Source of the DNA: Thiopseudomonas denitrificans
GTDB taxonomy: Bacteria > Pseudomonadota > Gammaproteobacteria > Pseudomonadales > Pseudomonadaceae
Reading direction: 5' to 3'
DNA length: 64,000 nt
Assembly: GCF_002866065.1 (NCBI RefSeq)
Contig: NZ_LNJZ01000009.1
Location: forward strand, 696,813-760,812
This document shows positions 1 to 10,836 of this stretch, piece by piece (positions within the stretch are counted from its first letter, which is position 1; every line of letters starts with the position of its first letter). The notes beneath the pieces were generated by a model. The model ran no database searches. It was not told where the DNA came from and saw only the letters and a list, made by a program, of their open reading frames with translations. Made by a program: the position numbers and the translations under genes.

Positions 1-1
1 G

Positions 2-325
2 GGCGCCTACTGGGCACTACGCTGGCTTGCCGCACAAGAACCTTCGCCACCGGCAGATGCGCTGATCCTGCTGCACCCGCAACAGGCCGAGCCCTCCCCG
101 GCACTGGACGAACTGAGTGGACGCCTCAATATCCCTGTGGCTGATTACTACCTTGCACTCAATGCCGGTGCCTCACAGGCAGCCCGCCAGCGCCTCAACA
201 GCAGCAAGCGCAACGCCAATAGCCAGTACCGGCAAACGGGGCTGCGCGAACCCGCCGAAGCACTGCAGGAGGGCGAACTGGTGCGCAGAGTCAAGGGATG
301 GCTTATACTTCTTGACGCCAATTAA
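2..325 (+). CDS. DUF3530 family protein, C-terminal fragment
   Basis: The reading frame is open from the window edge and ends with TAA, giving 107 residues of a C terminus. It opens with GAYWALRWLA, continues through an ADALILLHPQ stretch and an NIPVADYY segment, and ends LVRRVKGWLILLDAN. This order resembles the alpha/beta-hydrolase-like C-terminal half of DUF3530 proteins, which are secreted proteins of unknown function in Pseudomonas. The start lies outside the window, so signal peptide and nucleophile elbow cannot be checked. It is followed after 97 bp by a cytochrome c gene in the same direction. The family name is from recollection. Confidence 0.6.
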   Translation, partial: GAYWALRWLAAQEPSPPADALILLHPQQAEPSPALDELSGRLNIPVADYYLALNAGASQAARQRLNSSKRNANSQYRQTGLREPAEALQEGELVRRVKGWLILLDAN

Positions 326-422
326 CAGGCGTTTCATTGCTTCAGATCAGCTCTTTTTGCAACCGATCTGGCTTACATTCTGGCAACCTGATTATTTTTC
401 TGTCCAGTCAACCGGATTCAAC

Positions 423-1073
423 ATGCACATTACTTCCACGATTCGCACTTTTCTGCTGTCCGTCACGTTACTGCTGGCAGCCAGCCCTGCCGCATACGCC
501 AATACAATCCAGGAAGCGCTGCAACGCCTGCAGGCGTTGCAGGCCGATCCCGAACTGACCCGCCAGGCATACGCCAGCGCAGAAGAGCGGATCGCTTTCT
601 GCAAGGCTTGCCACGGCGCGGACGGCAACAGCACGCGCGACGACATACCCAATCTTGCCGCACAAAACCCGCAATACCTGTTTACCGCATTCGAAAAATT
701 CGCCACCGGCGAACGCACCGACTATGTGATGAGCAAGCTGGCAAAAACACTGAGTCTGGAAGAGCGCATCAATATCGCCCTGTATTTCGGTATGCAAAAG
801 GTGGCCGTCAAAACTTCAGACCGCCCGGACCTGGCTGAAAAAGGCAAGAGCAAGTTCCTGCAATGTGCCGCCTGCCATGGTGCGGACGCCACTGGCGGCT
901 TCGACAAGCCTCGCCTGGCCGGACAACGGGCCGGCTATATCCGCCATTCCCTGCAGCTGTTCCGCAGCAAGGACCCCAGCCGTGCCAAATCAGAGATGAT
1001 TCCTATCGCGGCCATCCTGACCGACGAGGATGTCGAGGTGCTGGCCCACTACCTGCAGGGGCTCAATCCCTAG
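423..1073 (+). CDS. Periplasmic dihaem cytochrome c (c4-like)
   Basis: A 216-residue protein with a Sec signal peptide (hydrophobic residues about 9-26, AYA-N cleavage region) and two haem-binding motifs, CKACH at 60-64 and CAACH at 148-152, each followed by GAD. Two similar class I cytochrome domains in tandem are typical of cytochrome c4, a periplasmic electron carrier to terminal oxidases. Candidate distal methionines (YVM at 101-103, SEM in the C-terminal domain) are visible. The ATG at 423 is chosen because the signal peptide begins there; a longer open frame upstream overlaps the preceding gene. It is convergent with djlA, only 7 bp away. Confidence 0.85.
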   Translation: MHITSTIRTFLLSVTLLLAASPAAYANTIQEALQRLQALQADPELTRQAYASAEERIAFCKACHGADGNSTRDDIPNLAAQNPQYLFTAFEKFATGERTDYVMSKLAKTLSLEERINIALYFGMQKVAVKTSDRPDLAEKGKSKFLQCAACHGADATGGFDKPRLAGQRAGYIRHSLQLFRSKDPSRAKSEMIPIAAILTDEDVEVLAHYLQGLNP

Positions 1074-1080
1074 CAATGCA

Positions 1081-3577
<2,497 letters not shown>

Positions 3578-3703
3578 CTTCAATTCTCCAATGGATGCTG
3601 GCCCGAAAGCGGGCCATGCTTTATTATCGCCTATCTTAATCCCGTGTTCGAGTTGCGCGGGAATATCAGTCCCTGAAATGCAGGCAGTACGGATCCAGAA
3701 ACG

Positions 3704-6475
3704 ATGACTCAACCCTACAAGGTTTTACGGCCCACCGCGCTGGCCCTGGGCATTTTTGCCGCGCTTCACCCTTTTGCCGCACAACAGGTGCTGGCCAACG
3801 AATTCAACTGTACTGTCGGCCCCAATGGCCAATGGCTGTGTGTCACCGAAGAAAAAGCCCGGGTGGCTCCACGCCCGGCAACAGCCCCGGCCCCCATGGC
3901 ACCCGCCAGCCAGCAACAAACCGTTAGCACGCCGGCTGCCACAGGGCAGCCGGCCTCTGACGAAAGCGGGGCGGTCGACATCCGCCGCAGCACTGCCGCC
4001 AACCCCTACGCCCATCTGGACTGGATCCCCCGTGACCAGCTCAGCGCGGCACAACTGGAAGAGATCGCCCCCTATTGTGCCGGCACTTACATCGAACCCG
4101 CTCGCCTGGGCAAGGATGACAACACCCCGCTGAACCAGTCACCTATTTTCGCCAGCGCCGACAGCTCCAGCTACAACCAGCCGGAGCAGATCACCACGCT
4201 GGACGGCAACGTGATCCTGCGTCAGGCCAGCCTGCAATTCACCGGCGACAGCGCCGAGCTGAACCAGCAAACCAGTCTGGGCCGGCTCGACGGCAACGTC
4301 AGCCTGCGTGACCGTGATGTGCTGATTGTCGGCGACCATGCCCGGATCCAGCTCGACTCCGGCGAAGCCCAGATAGACAACGCCGAATACGTACTGCATG
4401 AAATGCAGTCTCGCGGCACTGCCAACTACATCAAGCGCCAGGAAGAAGGCATCATCCGCCTGAAGAACGGCAGCTATACCAGCTGCGTGCCCGGCAACAA
4501 TGACTGGCACCTGCAGAGCAACAACATCACCCTCAACCCCGACACCGGCTTTGGTACCGCCACCAACGTCACCCTGCGGGTGAAAAATATTCCGGTTTTT
4601 TACACCCCTTATATCCACTTCCCGATCGATGACCGTCGCCAGTCCGGCTTCCTGCCGCCCAGCGTCAGTTACAGCCGGCGCAAGGGTGTGGACCTGACCA
4701 CGCCTTATTACATCAACCTTGCTCCACACATGGATGCCACCCTGTATCCCAACTACATGAGTGAGCGCGGCCTGCTGACCGAAGGCGAATTCCGCTACCT
4801 GACCAAAAAAAGCGAGGGCATGGTCGGCGGTGCCTGGCTGGGCGATGACCAGGAAAAAGAACGCAAGCGCCAGTCCGAATATAAAAAAGACCGCTGGATG
4901 TACACCTGGCAACATCAGCACGGTTTCAATAACCGGCTGCTGGCCGAAATCGACTACACCGATATCAGCGACCCCTATTACTTCCAGGACCTGTCATCCA
5001 ATATTCGCGAGTCGTCAGACACCACGGTTGACCAGCGTGCCAGCCTGCGCTGGCGTGGCGACAGCTACACTGCGGGCCTCAACCTGCATGCCTACGAGCG
5101 GGCCAACGTGACCGACATCACGCCGCACAACAAGCTGCCCCAGCTGACACTCAATGGGCGGGTACCCGGTGAGTGGGGCGGATTGCAACTGGCCTACCAG
5201 AGCGAGCTGGTGCGCTTTGAGCGTTCGCTGAAGAAGGGTTCATTCACTGATCGTGACGGCGAAGTCCAGCAATGGCGCGACACCCGCCTCAGCGGTATTG
5301 ACCGCGCCGACGGCAGCCGCCTGCATCTTGAGCCTAGCCTGAGCATGCCGATGAGCTGGAGCTGGGGTTTTGTCAAGCCGGCCCTGAAGTACGCCTACAC
5401 CAGGTACGACCTGGATCTGGATCGCAAAGGCAAGGATGACCTGCTCGCAAATGGACGCCGCTTCAAGCAAAACGCCAGCCGCAGCGTGCCCATTGCCAGC
5501 ATCGACAGCGGCCTGTACTTCGACCGCCCCAGCCAGATGTTTGGCAAACAGTACACCCAGACTCTGGAACCGCGCCTGTTCTATCTCTACGTACCCTACG
5601 AAGACCAGCTGGACATTCCACTGTTCGACACCAGTGAGAGCTCGTTCACCTACTCCAGCCTGTGGCGCGACAACCGCTTTACCGGCCGTGACCGTATTGG
5701 CGATACCAACCAGATCTCGCTGGGCCTGACCTGGCGCTGGCTGGAAGAGTCCGGTTTCGAACGTCAGCGTGCCGCCATTGGCCAGGCCTATTACCTCTCG
5801 GACCGCAAGGTCATGCTGTCGGCCGAACACAAGGACGACTACAAGCTCAATCGTCGCAACACTGCCAGCCGCTCGCCTTATGCCACGCAATACATGCTGC
5901 GTTTCAACCAGGACTGGCGCCTGAACGCCGACTGGGCCTGGGATCCGAACGAGCACCGGACGCGCACCGGCAGCCTGATGTTCAATTATCAGCCTCAAGA
6001 CAACCTGAACAAGATCATCAACTTCGGCTATCGCTACAGCAACGACGGGGTCTACTTTGACGAGGACAAAGGCCGCTGGGTAACCGGCAGCACCGACTAC
6101 TACAACTCCAGCACCGGCAAGACCTACAAGGACTTCTACAAGATCGAGCAAACCGATGCCTCCATCATGTGGCCGGTATTCCAGCGCTGGAACGCCATCG
6201 CCCGCTGGCAGTTCGACTACAACCGCAGCCGTACCCTCGACGCCTTCGGCGGCTTCGAGTACAGCAACTGCTGCTGGAAAGTCCGCCTGATCCAGCGTTA
6301 CTGGGTGGACTACGACGAGCGCAGCATGTCCCCCGAAGACAACCGCCGCCCGGATCGCGGCATCTTCCTGCAAGTCATCCTGAAAGGACTGGGTGGCGTG
6401 ACCGGCAACAAGGTAGGCACCTTCCTGGATGAAGGCATCCCCGGCTATCAACGACGTGAGCAACATGGCTATTAA
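3704..6475 (+). CDS. lptD: LPS-assembly outer-membrane protein LptD
   Basis: This 923-residue protein is the barrel component of the LPS translocon, inserting LPS into the outer leaflet together with LptE. A signal peptide (about 1-31) is followed by a Pro/Ala-rich linker, the periplasmic OstA-type beta-jellyroll (about 150-260, with DGNVILRQASLQF-like repeats) and a large C-terminal beta-barrel. Cysteines occur near the N terminus (about 36, 46, 128), at SCVPG (about 264), and as a CC pair in the barrel (EYSNCCW), as expected for the essential inter-domain disulphides. It starts the lptD-surA-pdxA operon and overlaps surA by 11 bp. Confidence 0.95.
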   Translation: MTQPYKVLRPTALALGIFAALHPFAAQQVLANEFNCTVGPNGQWLCVTEEKARVAPRPATAPAPMAPASQQQTVSTPAATGQPASDESGAVDIRRSTAANPYAHLDWIPRDQLSAAQLEEIAPYCAGTYIEPARLGKDDNTPLNQSPIFASADSSSYNQPEQITTLDGNVILRQASLQFTGDSAELNQQTSLGRLDGNVSLRDRDVLIVGDHARIQLDSGEAQIDNAEYVLHEMQSRGTANYIKRQEEGIIRLKNGSYTSCVPGNNDWHLQSNNITLNPDTGFGTATNVTLRVKNIPVFYTPYIHFPIDDRRQSGFLPPSVSYSRRKGVDLTTPYYINLAPHMDATLYPNYMSERGLLTEGEFRYLTKKSEGMVGGAWLGDDQEKERKRQSEYKKDRWMYTWQHQHGFNNRLLAEIDYTDISDPYYFQDLSSNIRESSDTTVDQRASLRWRGDSYTAGLNLHAYERANVTDITPHNKLPQLTLNGRVPGEWGGLQLAYQSELVRFERSLKKGSFTDRDGEVQQWRDTRLSGIDRADGSRLHLEPSLSMPMSWSWGFVKPALKYAYTRYDLDLDRKGKDDLLANGRRFKQNASRSVPIASIDSGLYFDRPSQMFGKQYTQTLEPRLFYLYVPYEDQLDIPLFDTSESSFTYSSLWRDNRFTGRDRIGDTNQISLGLTWRWLEESGFERQRAAIGQAYYLSDRKVMLSAEHKDDYKLNRRNTASRSPYATQYMLRFNQDWRLNADWAWDPNEHRTRTGSLMFNYQPQDNLNKIINFGYRYSNDGVYFDEDKGRWVTGSTDYYNSSTGKTYKDFYKIEQTDASIMWPVFQRWNAIARWQFDYNRSRTLDAFGGFEYSNCCWKVRLIQRYWVDYDERSMSPEDNRRPDRGIFLQVILKGLGGVTGNKVGTFLDEGIPGYQRREQHGY

Positions 6476-7757
6476 TCCGATCAAATCCCTGTGCCTGGCA
6501 CTGCTGCTGGCCACCGGCAGCAGTATTGCCGCCGAGCAACCCCTGGACCGCATTGCCGTTATCGTCGATGACGGCATCATCATGCACAGCCAGTACGCCA
6601 AGCGGCTGGACGAAGTGCGCAATACCATCGCCCGCCGCAGCGGCGAGCAGCCGCCAGAAGACGAGCTGCGCCAGCAGGTGCTGGATCGCCTGATCCTCGA
6701 CGAGCTGCAAATGCAGATCGCCGAGCGCTCCGGCATCCGCATCAGCGATGAAGAACTGAACGACACCATCCAGACCCTGGCCGAGCGCAACGGCGCCAGC
6801 CCGCAACAGTTTCTGCAATCACTGGCAGAAGCCGGCGGCATGTCACTGCAGAGCGTGCGCGAGCAGATCCGTCAGGAAGTGACCATCAACCGGGTGCGCC
6901 AGTACCGTGTATCCGAGCAGGTCCAGGTGACCGAACAGGAAGTGAAAAACTTCCTCAACTCGGCCCTCGGCCAAATGCAGCTGGCCGATGACTACCATCT
7001 GGCCAATATCCTGATCCCCCTGCCTGACAGCCCGACCGCCGACGAAATCGACCAGGCCCAGGCCCGTGTCAATGAAGTGCTGCAACGCCTGCAGAAAGGC
7101 GAGGACTTCCAGCAACTGGCGGTACGCTTCTCTGCCAGCGAGAACGCCTTTGACGGCGGCGACATGGGCTGGCGCAAGGCGGCCCAGCTGCCACCACCTT
7201 TCGATAGCGCCGTTGCCCAGATGCAGCCCGGCGAGGTCAGCAAGCCCATACGCACCGCCGGCGGCATCATCCTGCTCAAGCTGCTGGACAAGGAAGGTGC
7301 CGACGACGCCAGCTACAGCGAAGAGGTACGCGTCCGCCACATTCTGCTCAAACCCAGCGAAATCCGCACTGCCGAAGCCACAGAGCAGCTGGCACAACGC
7401 ATTTACCAGCGCCTGAAAAACGGCGAAGACTTTGCCGCGCTGGCCCGCCAGTTTTCCGAAGACCCGGGCTCGGCCCGCAACGGGGGCGAACTCAACTGGG
7501 TCAGCCCCGACAGCCTGGTACCGGCATTCCGCGAGACTATGGCACAGACCGCCATTGGCGAGCTGTCACAACCCTTTGCCAGCCAGTTCGGCTGGCACGT
7601 GCTGCAGGTGCTGGACCGCCGCTTTAGCGACAGCAGCCTGGAACAGCGCGAACAGCAGGCCCTGAACCTGCTGCACAACCGCAAATATGAAGAAGAGCTT
7701 CAACTCTGGCTCAGGGAAATTCGTGACGAAGCCTATGTGGAGATCAAAGAACCATGA
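6465..7757 (+). CDS. surA: Periplasmic chaperone / peptidyl-prolyl isomerase SurA
   Basis: A 430-residue periplasmic protein with a signal peptide (about 1-20, cleavage near IAAEQ), an N-terminal SurA chaperone domain beginning LDRIAVIVDDGIIM, and two tandem parvulin domains (about 170-275 and 285-385) with FSAS/FSEDPGSARNGGELNWV signatures. It escorts unfolded outer-membrane proteins, including LptD encoded just upstream, to the BAM complex. The start at 6465 is chosen because the signal peptide begins there, 11 bp inside lptD; a longer frame exists but would bury the signal sequence. The stop overlaps pdxA by 4 bp. Confidence 0.95.
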   Translation: MAINPIKSLCLALLLATGSSIAAEQPLDRIAVIVDDGIIMHSQYAKRLDEVRNTIARRSGEQPPEDELRQQVLDRLILDELQMQIAERSGIRISDEELNDTIQTLAERNGASPQQFLQSLAEAGGMSLQSVREQIRQEVTINRVRQYRVSEQVQVTEQEVKNFLNSALGQMQLADDYHLANILIPLPDSPTADEIDQAQARVNEVLQRLQKGEDFQQLAVRFSASENAFDGGDMGWRKAAQLPPPFDSAVAQMQPGEVSKPIRTAGGIILLKLLDKEGADDASYSEEVRVRHILLKPSEIRTAEATEQLAQRIYQRLKNGEDFAALARQFSEDPGSARNGGELNWVSPDSLVPAFRETMAQTAIGELSQPFASQFGWHVLQVLDRRFSDSSLEQREQQALNLLHNRKYEEELQLWLREIRDEAYVEIKEP

Positions 7758-8737
7758 CTTTGCGTTTTGCCCTTACCCCGGGTGAGCCTGCCGGCATCGG
7801 CCCCGACCTGTGCCTGATGATGGCCCAGGCCGCACAGCCCTATCCGGTGATCGTCATCAGCAACATCGACATGCTGCGTGAGCGGGCTACCCTGCTGGGG
7901 CTGGATGTCCAGCTCAGCTCAGTGAACCCGCAACAGCTCCCTGACCAGCCGGCTCCCGTCAACACCCTGTATGTCTGGGATACGCCCCTCTACCAGCCGG
8001 TCGCACCCGGCCGGCTCGACGAAGCCAATGCCCAGCATGTGCTGGAAACCCTGACCCGTGCCGGTCAGGGCTGTCTGGACGGGCTGTTCAGCGCCATGAT
8101 CACCGCCCCTGTCCACAAGGGCATCATCAACCAGGCCGGCGTGCCCTTTTCCGGGCATACCGAGTTCCTGCAGCAGCTCACTGACGCACCGCAAGTGGTC
8201 ATGATGCTGGCAACCCACGGCCTGCGTGTGGCGCTGGTCACCACCCACCTGCCACTGCGGGATGTGGCCGATGCCGTCACCGCCGAGCGCATTGACAGCG
8301 TCACCCGCATCCTGCACCGCGACCTGCAGGACAAGTTCGGCATCAAGAATCCGCACATTCTGGTATGCGGTCTCAACCCCCACGCCGGAGAAGATGGCCA
8401 TCTGGGACGCGAGGAGCTGGATGTGATCATTCCGGCACTGGAACGCCTGCGCCAAGACGGCATGACCCTGACCGGTCCCCTGCCCGCCGATACCCTGTTC
8501 ACTCCGAACAACCTGAAGCAGTGTGATGCCGTACTGGCGATGTACCATGACCAGGGCCTGCCGGTGCTCAAGCACAAGGGCTTTGGCGCTGCCGTCAACA
8601 TCACCCTGGGCATGCCGATCATCCGTACCTCGGTCGACCACGGCACCGCGCTGGATCTGGCCGGTACCGGCAATATCGACACCGGCAGCCTGCAAATCGC
8701 CCTGGTCACCGCGTTCCAGATGGCAGCCAACAAATAA
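7754..8737 (+). CDS. pdxA: 4-hydroxythreonine-4-phosphate dehydrogenase
   Basis: A 327-residue PdxA-family enzyme of pyridoxal-5'-phosphate synthesis; it oxidises 4-phosphohydroxy-L-threonine with NAD. The N-terminal TPGEPAGIGPDL, the substrate-site SGHTEFL, and the metal-binding histidines in NPHAGEDGHLG and YHDQGLPVLKHKGFG are present, and the C terminus carries HGTALDLAGTG. ATGA overlap with surA indicates translational coupling. In many relatives rsmA follows; here the unit ends and a bidirectional terminator separates it from convergent slyD. Confidence 0.95.
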   Translation: MTLRFALTPGEPAGIGPDLCLMMAQAAQPYPVIVISNIDMLRERATLLGLDVQLSSVNPQQLPDQPAPVNTLYVWDTPLYQPVAPGRLDEANAQHVLETLTRAGQGCLDGLFSAMITAPVHKGIINQAGVPFSGHTEFLQQLTDAPQVVMMLATHGLRVALVTTHLPLRDVADAVTAERIDSVTRILHRDLQDKFGIKNPHILVCGLNPHAGEDGHLGREELDVIIPALERLRQDGMTLTGPLPADTLFTPNNLKQCDAVLAMYHDQGLPVLKHKGFGAAVNITLGMPIIRTSVDHGTALDLAGTGNIDTGSLQIALVTAFQMAANK

Positions 8738-8828
8738 GCAGGTTTTTTGCACCGGTGGTGTGTGCCCGGATATTCTCGCGGGACAAGCCCGCTCGCACAA
8801 AAGCGCTACTGCAGCCGTTAATACCAAC

Positions 8829-8857
8829 AAAAAAAGCCCGGAAACTCCGGGCTTTTT
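8829..8857. terminator. Bidirectional intrinsic terminator between pdxA and slyD
   Basis: An A-tract (8829-8835) precedes the stem AGCCCGGA / TCCGGGCT (8 bp, 3-nt loop), followed by TTTTT. Because both sides carry the homopolymer, it can end transcription from pdxA (+) and slyD (-). Confidence 0.85.
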
Positions 8858-8875
8858 GCTGTCTGGCAAATGCGC

Positions 8876-9361
8876 CTAGTGGTGATGACCACCTTCACCG
8901 TGGGCATGGCCGTGCGCCAGCTCTTCTTCGGTAGCAGCACGTACGCTGACCACCTTGACCTGGAAGTTCAGGCGCTGGCCGGCCAGCGGGTGGTTGCCGT
9001 CAACAGTCACCTGGTCACCGTCAACATCGCGGATGGTGACAACCTGCATGCCGCCATCAGGAGCAGAGGCATGGAACTGCATACCGGGCTGCAACTCGTC
9101 CACACCCTCGAACATGCTGCGGTTCAATGTCGCAACCAGTTCCACGCTGTACTCGCCATAGGCATCCTCCGGCTCGATGCTGACATCCAGCGCATCACCG
9201 GCACACTTGCCAGCCAGCGCCTGTTCCAGGCCGGGAATGATGTTGGCCGCACCATGCAGGTAGGCCAGGGGCTGCGCACCTTCGGAGCTGTCAAGAATTT
9301 CTCCCTCATCGTTGCGCAATGTGTAGTCAATGGCCACGACTGCGTTTTCGGCGATTTGCAT
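8876..9361 (-). CDS. slyD: SlyD-like FKBP-type peptidyl-prolyl isomerase
   Basis: A 161-residue FKBP-type isomerase and metallochaperone. The N-terminal AVVAIDYTLRNDEGEILDSS and LAYLHGAANIIPGLEQAL form the isomerase fold with the inserted IF chaperone domain (about 70-125), and the C terminus is a short His-rich tail (HGHAHGEGGHHH) able to bind nickel. The start at 9361 matches family N termini; the frame extends 40 codons upstream without family features. It stands alone, convergent with pdxA and divergent from ackA. Confidence 0.9.
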   Translation of the reverse strand: MQIAENAVVAIDYTLRNDEGEILDSSEGAQPLAYLHGAANIIPGLEQALAGKCAGDALDVSIEPEDAYGEYSVELVATLNRSMFEGVDELQPGMQFHASAPDGGMQVVTIRDVDGDQVTVDGNHPLAGQRLNFQVKVVSVRAATEEELAHGHAHGEGGHHH

Positions 9362-9583
9362 GATTGTAAAACCTGTGTTTTGTGAGTGACAGCGCAGTGT
9401 ACCTTCTACCAAAAACGAATGCGACTTTAGATTAACTAGACCTATAGCAGTATTGACCTTAATTGATACCCACCCGAACATTAGGCCTATTTTTTGGGGA
9501 CCGGAGCCGTCCTACAACAACAAGATACCGGCTGGTCAGTACATAACCGTCTTACAATTACAAACCAACCAAACGAGAAAATT

Positions 9584-10771
9584 ATGTCCGGACGCAATAT
9601 TCTAGTCATCAATAGCGGCAGCTCATCCATCAAGTTTGCCCTGGTCAACGAGGACCGGGACGACTTCATCATTGAAGGACTGGCCGAACGTATCGGCACC
9701 CCGGAAGCCGAAGTCACCTGGAAGGAAAACGGCGAGAAAAAACATCTGCAACTGGGCAATGCCGATCACGCCGAAGCCCTGGCCCAGATTCTGCCCCACG
9801 TACAAAAAGCCGCCGGCACCCTGACCGGCATTGGCCACCGTGTCGTTCACGGCGGCTCCCAGGTACACGAAGCCTGTCTGCTGACTCCCGAAGTGATTGG
9901 CGTGATCGAAGCCAACGCTTCACTGGCTCCCCTGCACAACCCGCCCGGCCTGATGGGCATCAACGCCGCCATCAGCCTGTACCCGGAGCTGCCCCATATC
10001 GGCGTGTTCGATACCGCCTTCCACCAGACCATGCCGGAACATGCCTACCGTTACGCCATTCCGGAAGAGTTCTACACCCAGCACCAGATCCGCCGTTACG
10101 GCTTCCACGGCACCAGCCACATGTATGTCAGCCGCAAGGGCGCGGAAATGGCCGGCCTGCCGGTCGAAGACAGCTGCTGGCTGGTCGCCCACCTGGGCAA
10201 CGGCTGCTCCGCCACCGCCGTGGTCAACGGCGAAAGCCGCGACACCACCATGGGCCTGACGCCGCTGGAAGGCCTGGTGATGGGTACCCGTTCCGGTGAC
10301 GTCGACCCGAGCCTGCAGGTCCACCTGCACCGCACCTTCGGTTACAGCGCCCAGGACGTGGAAACCCTGCTCACCAAGAAGAGCGGCCTGCTCGGCGTGT
10401 CCGGCCTGTCCAACGACATGCGCACCCTGATCGAGGCCAGCGAAAAAGGCGACAAGAAAGCCGCCCTTGCCATCGAGATTTTCTGCTACCGCCTGGCCAA
10501 GTCCCTGGCTGCCCTGTCCTGCGCCCTGCCGCGTCTGGACGGCCTGCTGTTCACCGGCGGCATCGGCGAAAACGCCACCCTGATCCGCAAGAAAACCCTG
10601 GACCACATGCGCGTCTTCAACTTCAAGCTGGACGACGCAGCCAACCAGGAGTGCGTGCGCGGCAAAGGTGGTAAGATCAGTGCCGAAGGCCATCCGCTGG
10701 TAATGGTCGTGCCGACCAACGAAGAGCGCCAGATCGCCAATGAGACCCTGGCGGTCATCGACGGCAAATAA
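9584..10771 (+). CDS. ackA: Acetate kinase
   Basis: A 395-residue ASKHA-fold acetate kinase that interconverts acetyl phosphate and ADP with acetate and ATP. Visible motifs are the N-terminal [12 protein letters not shown] phosphate loop, [28 protein letters not shown], and the C-terminal FTGGIGENA. The ATG at 9584 fits the family N terminus ([15 protein letters not shown]). It lies 65 bp upstream of pta and forms the Pta-AckA overflow and acetate-assimilation pathway with it; an intrinsic terminator stands in the gap. Confidence 0.95.
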   Translation: MSGRNILVINSGSSSIKFALVNEDRDDFIIEGLAERIGTPEAEVTWKENGEKKHLQLGNADHAEALAQILPHVQKAAGTLTGIGHRVVHGGSQVHEACLLTPEVIGVIEANASLAPLHNPPGLMGINAAISLYPELPHIGVFDTAFHQTMPEHAYRYAIPEEFYTQHQIRRYGFHGTSHMYVSRKGAEMAGLPVEDSCWLVAHLGNGCSATAVVNGESRDTTMGLTPLEGLVMGTRSGDVDPSLQVHLHRTFGYSAQDVETLLTKKSGLLGVSGLSNDMRTLIEASEKGDKKAALAIEIFCYRLAKSLAALSCALPRLDGLLFTGGIGENATLIRKKTLDHMRVFNFKLDDAANQECVRGKGGKISAEGHPLVMVVPTNEERQIANETLAVIDGK

Positions 10772-10778
10772 TCCAGAT

Positions 10779-10806
10779 GGCCGGCGCACCCTCGCCGGCC
10801 TTTTTT
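10779..10806 (+). terminator. Intrinsic terminator between ackA and pta
   Basis: Stem GGCCGGCG / CGCCGGCC (8 bp, 6-nt loop) followed by TTTTTT. It lies between two genes of one pathway, so it may attenuate rather than abolish pta transcription from the ackA promoter. Confidence 0.8.
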
Positions 10807-10836
10807 CTTGTAGACAGACTTATACAGGACTCCAGA

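Noticed and set aside
5240..6841. 533-codon open frame opposite lptD and surA
   Set aside because: Antisense to lptD/surA with low-complexity Val/Ala/Gly composition.
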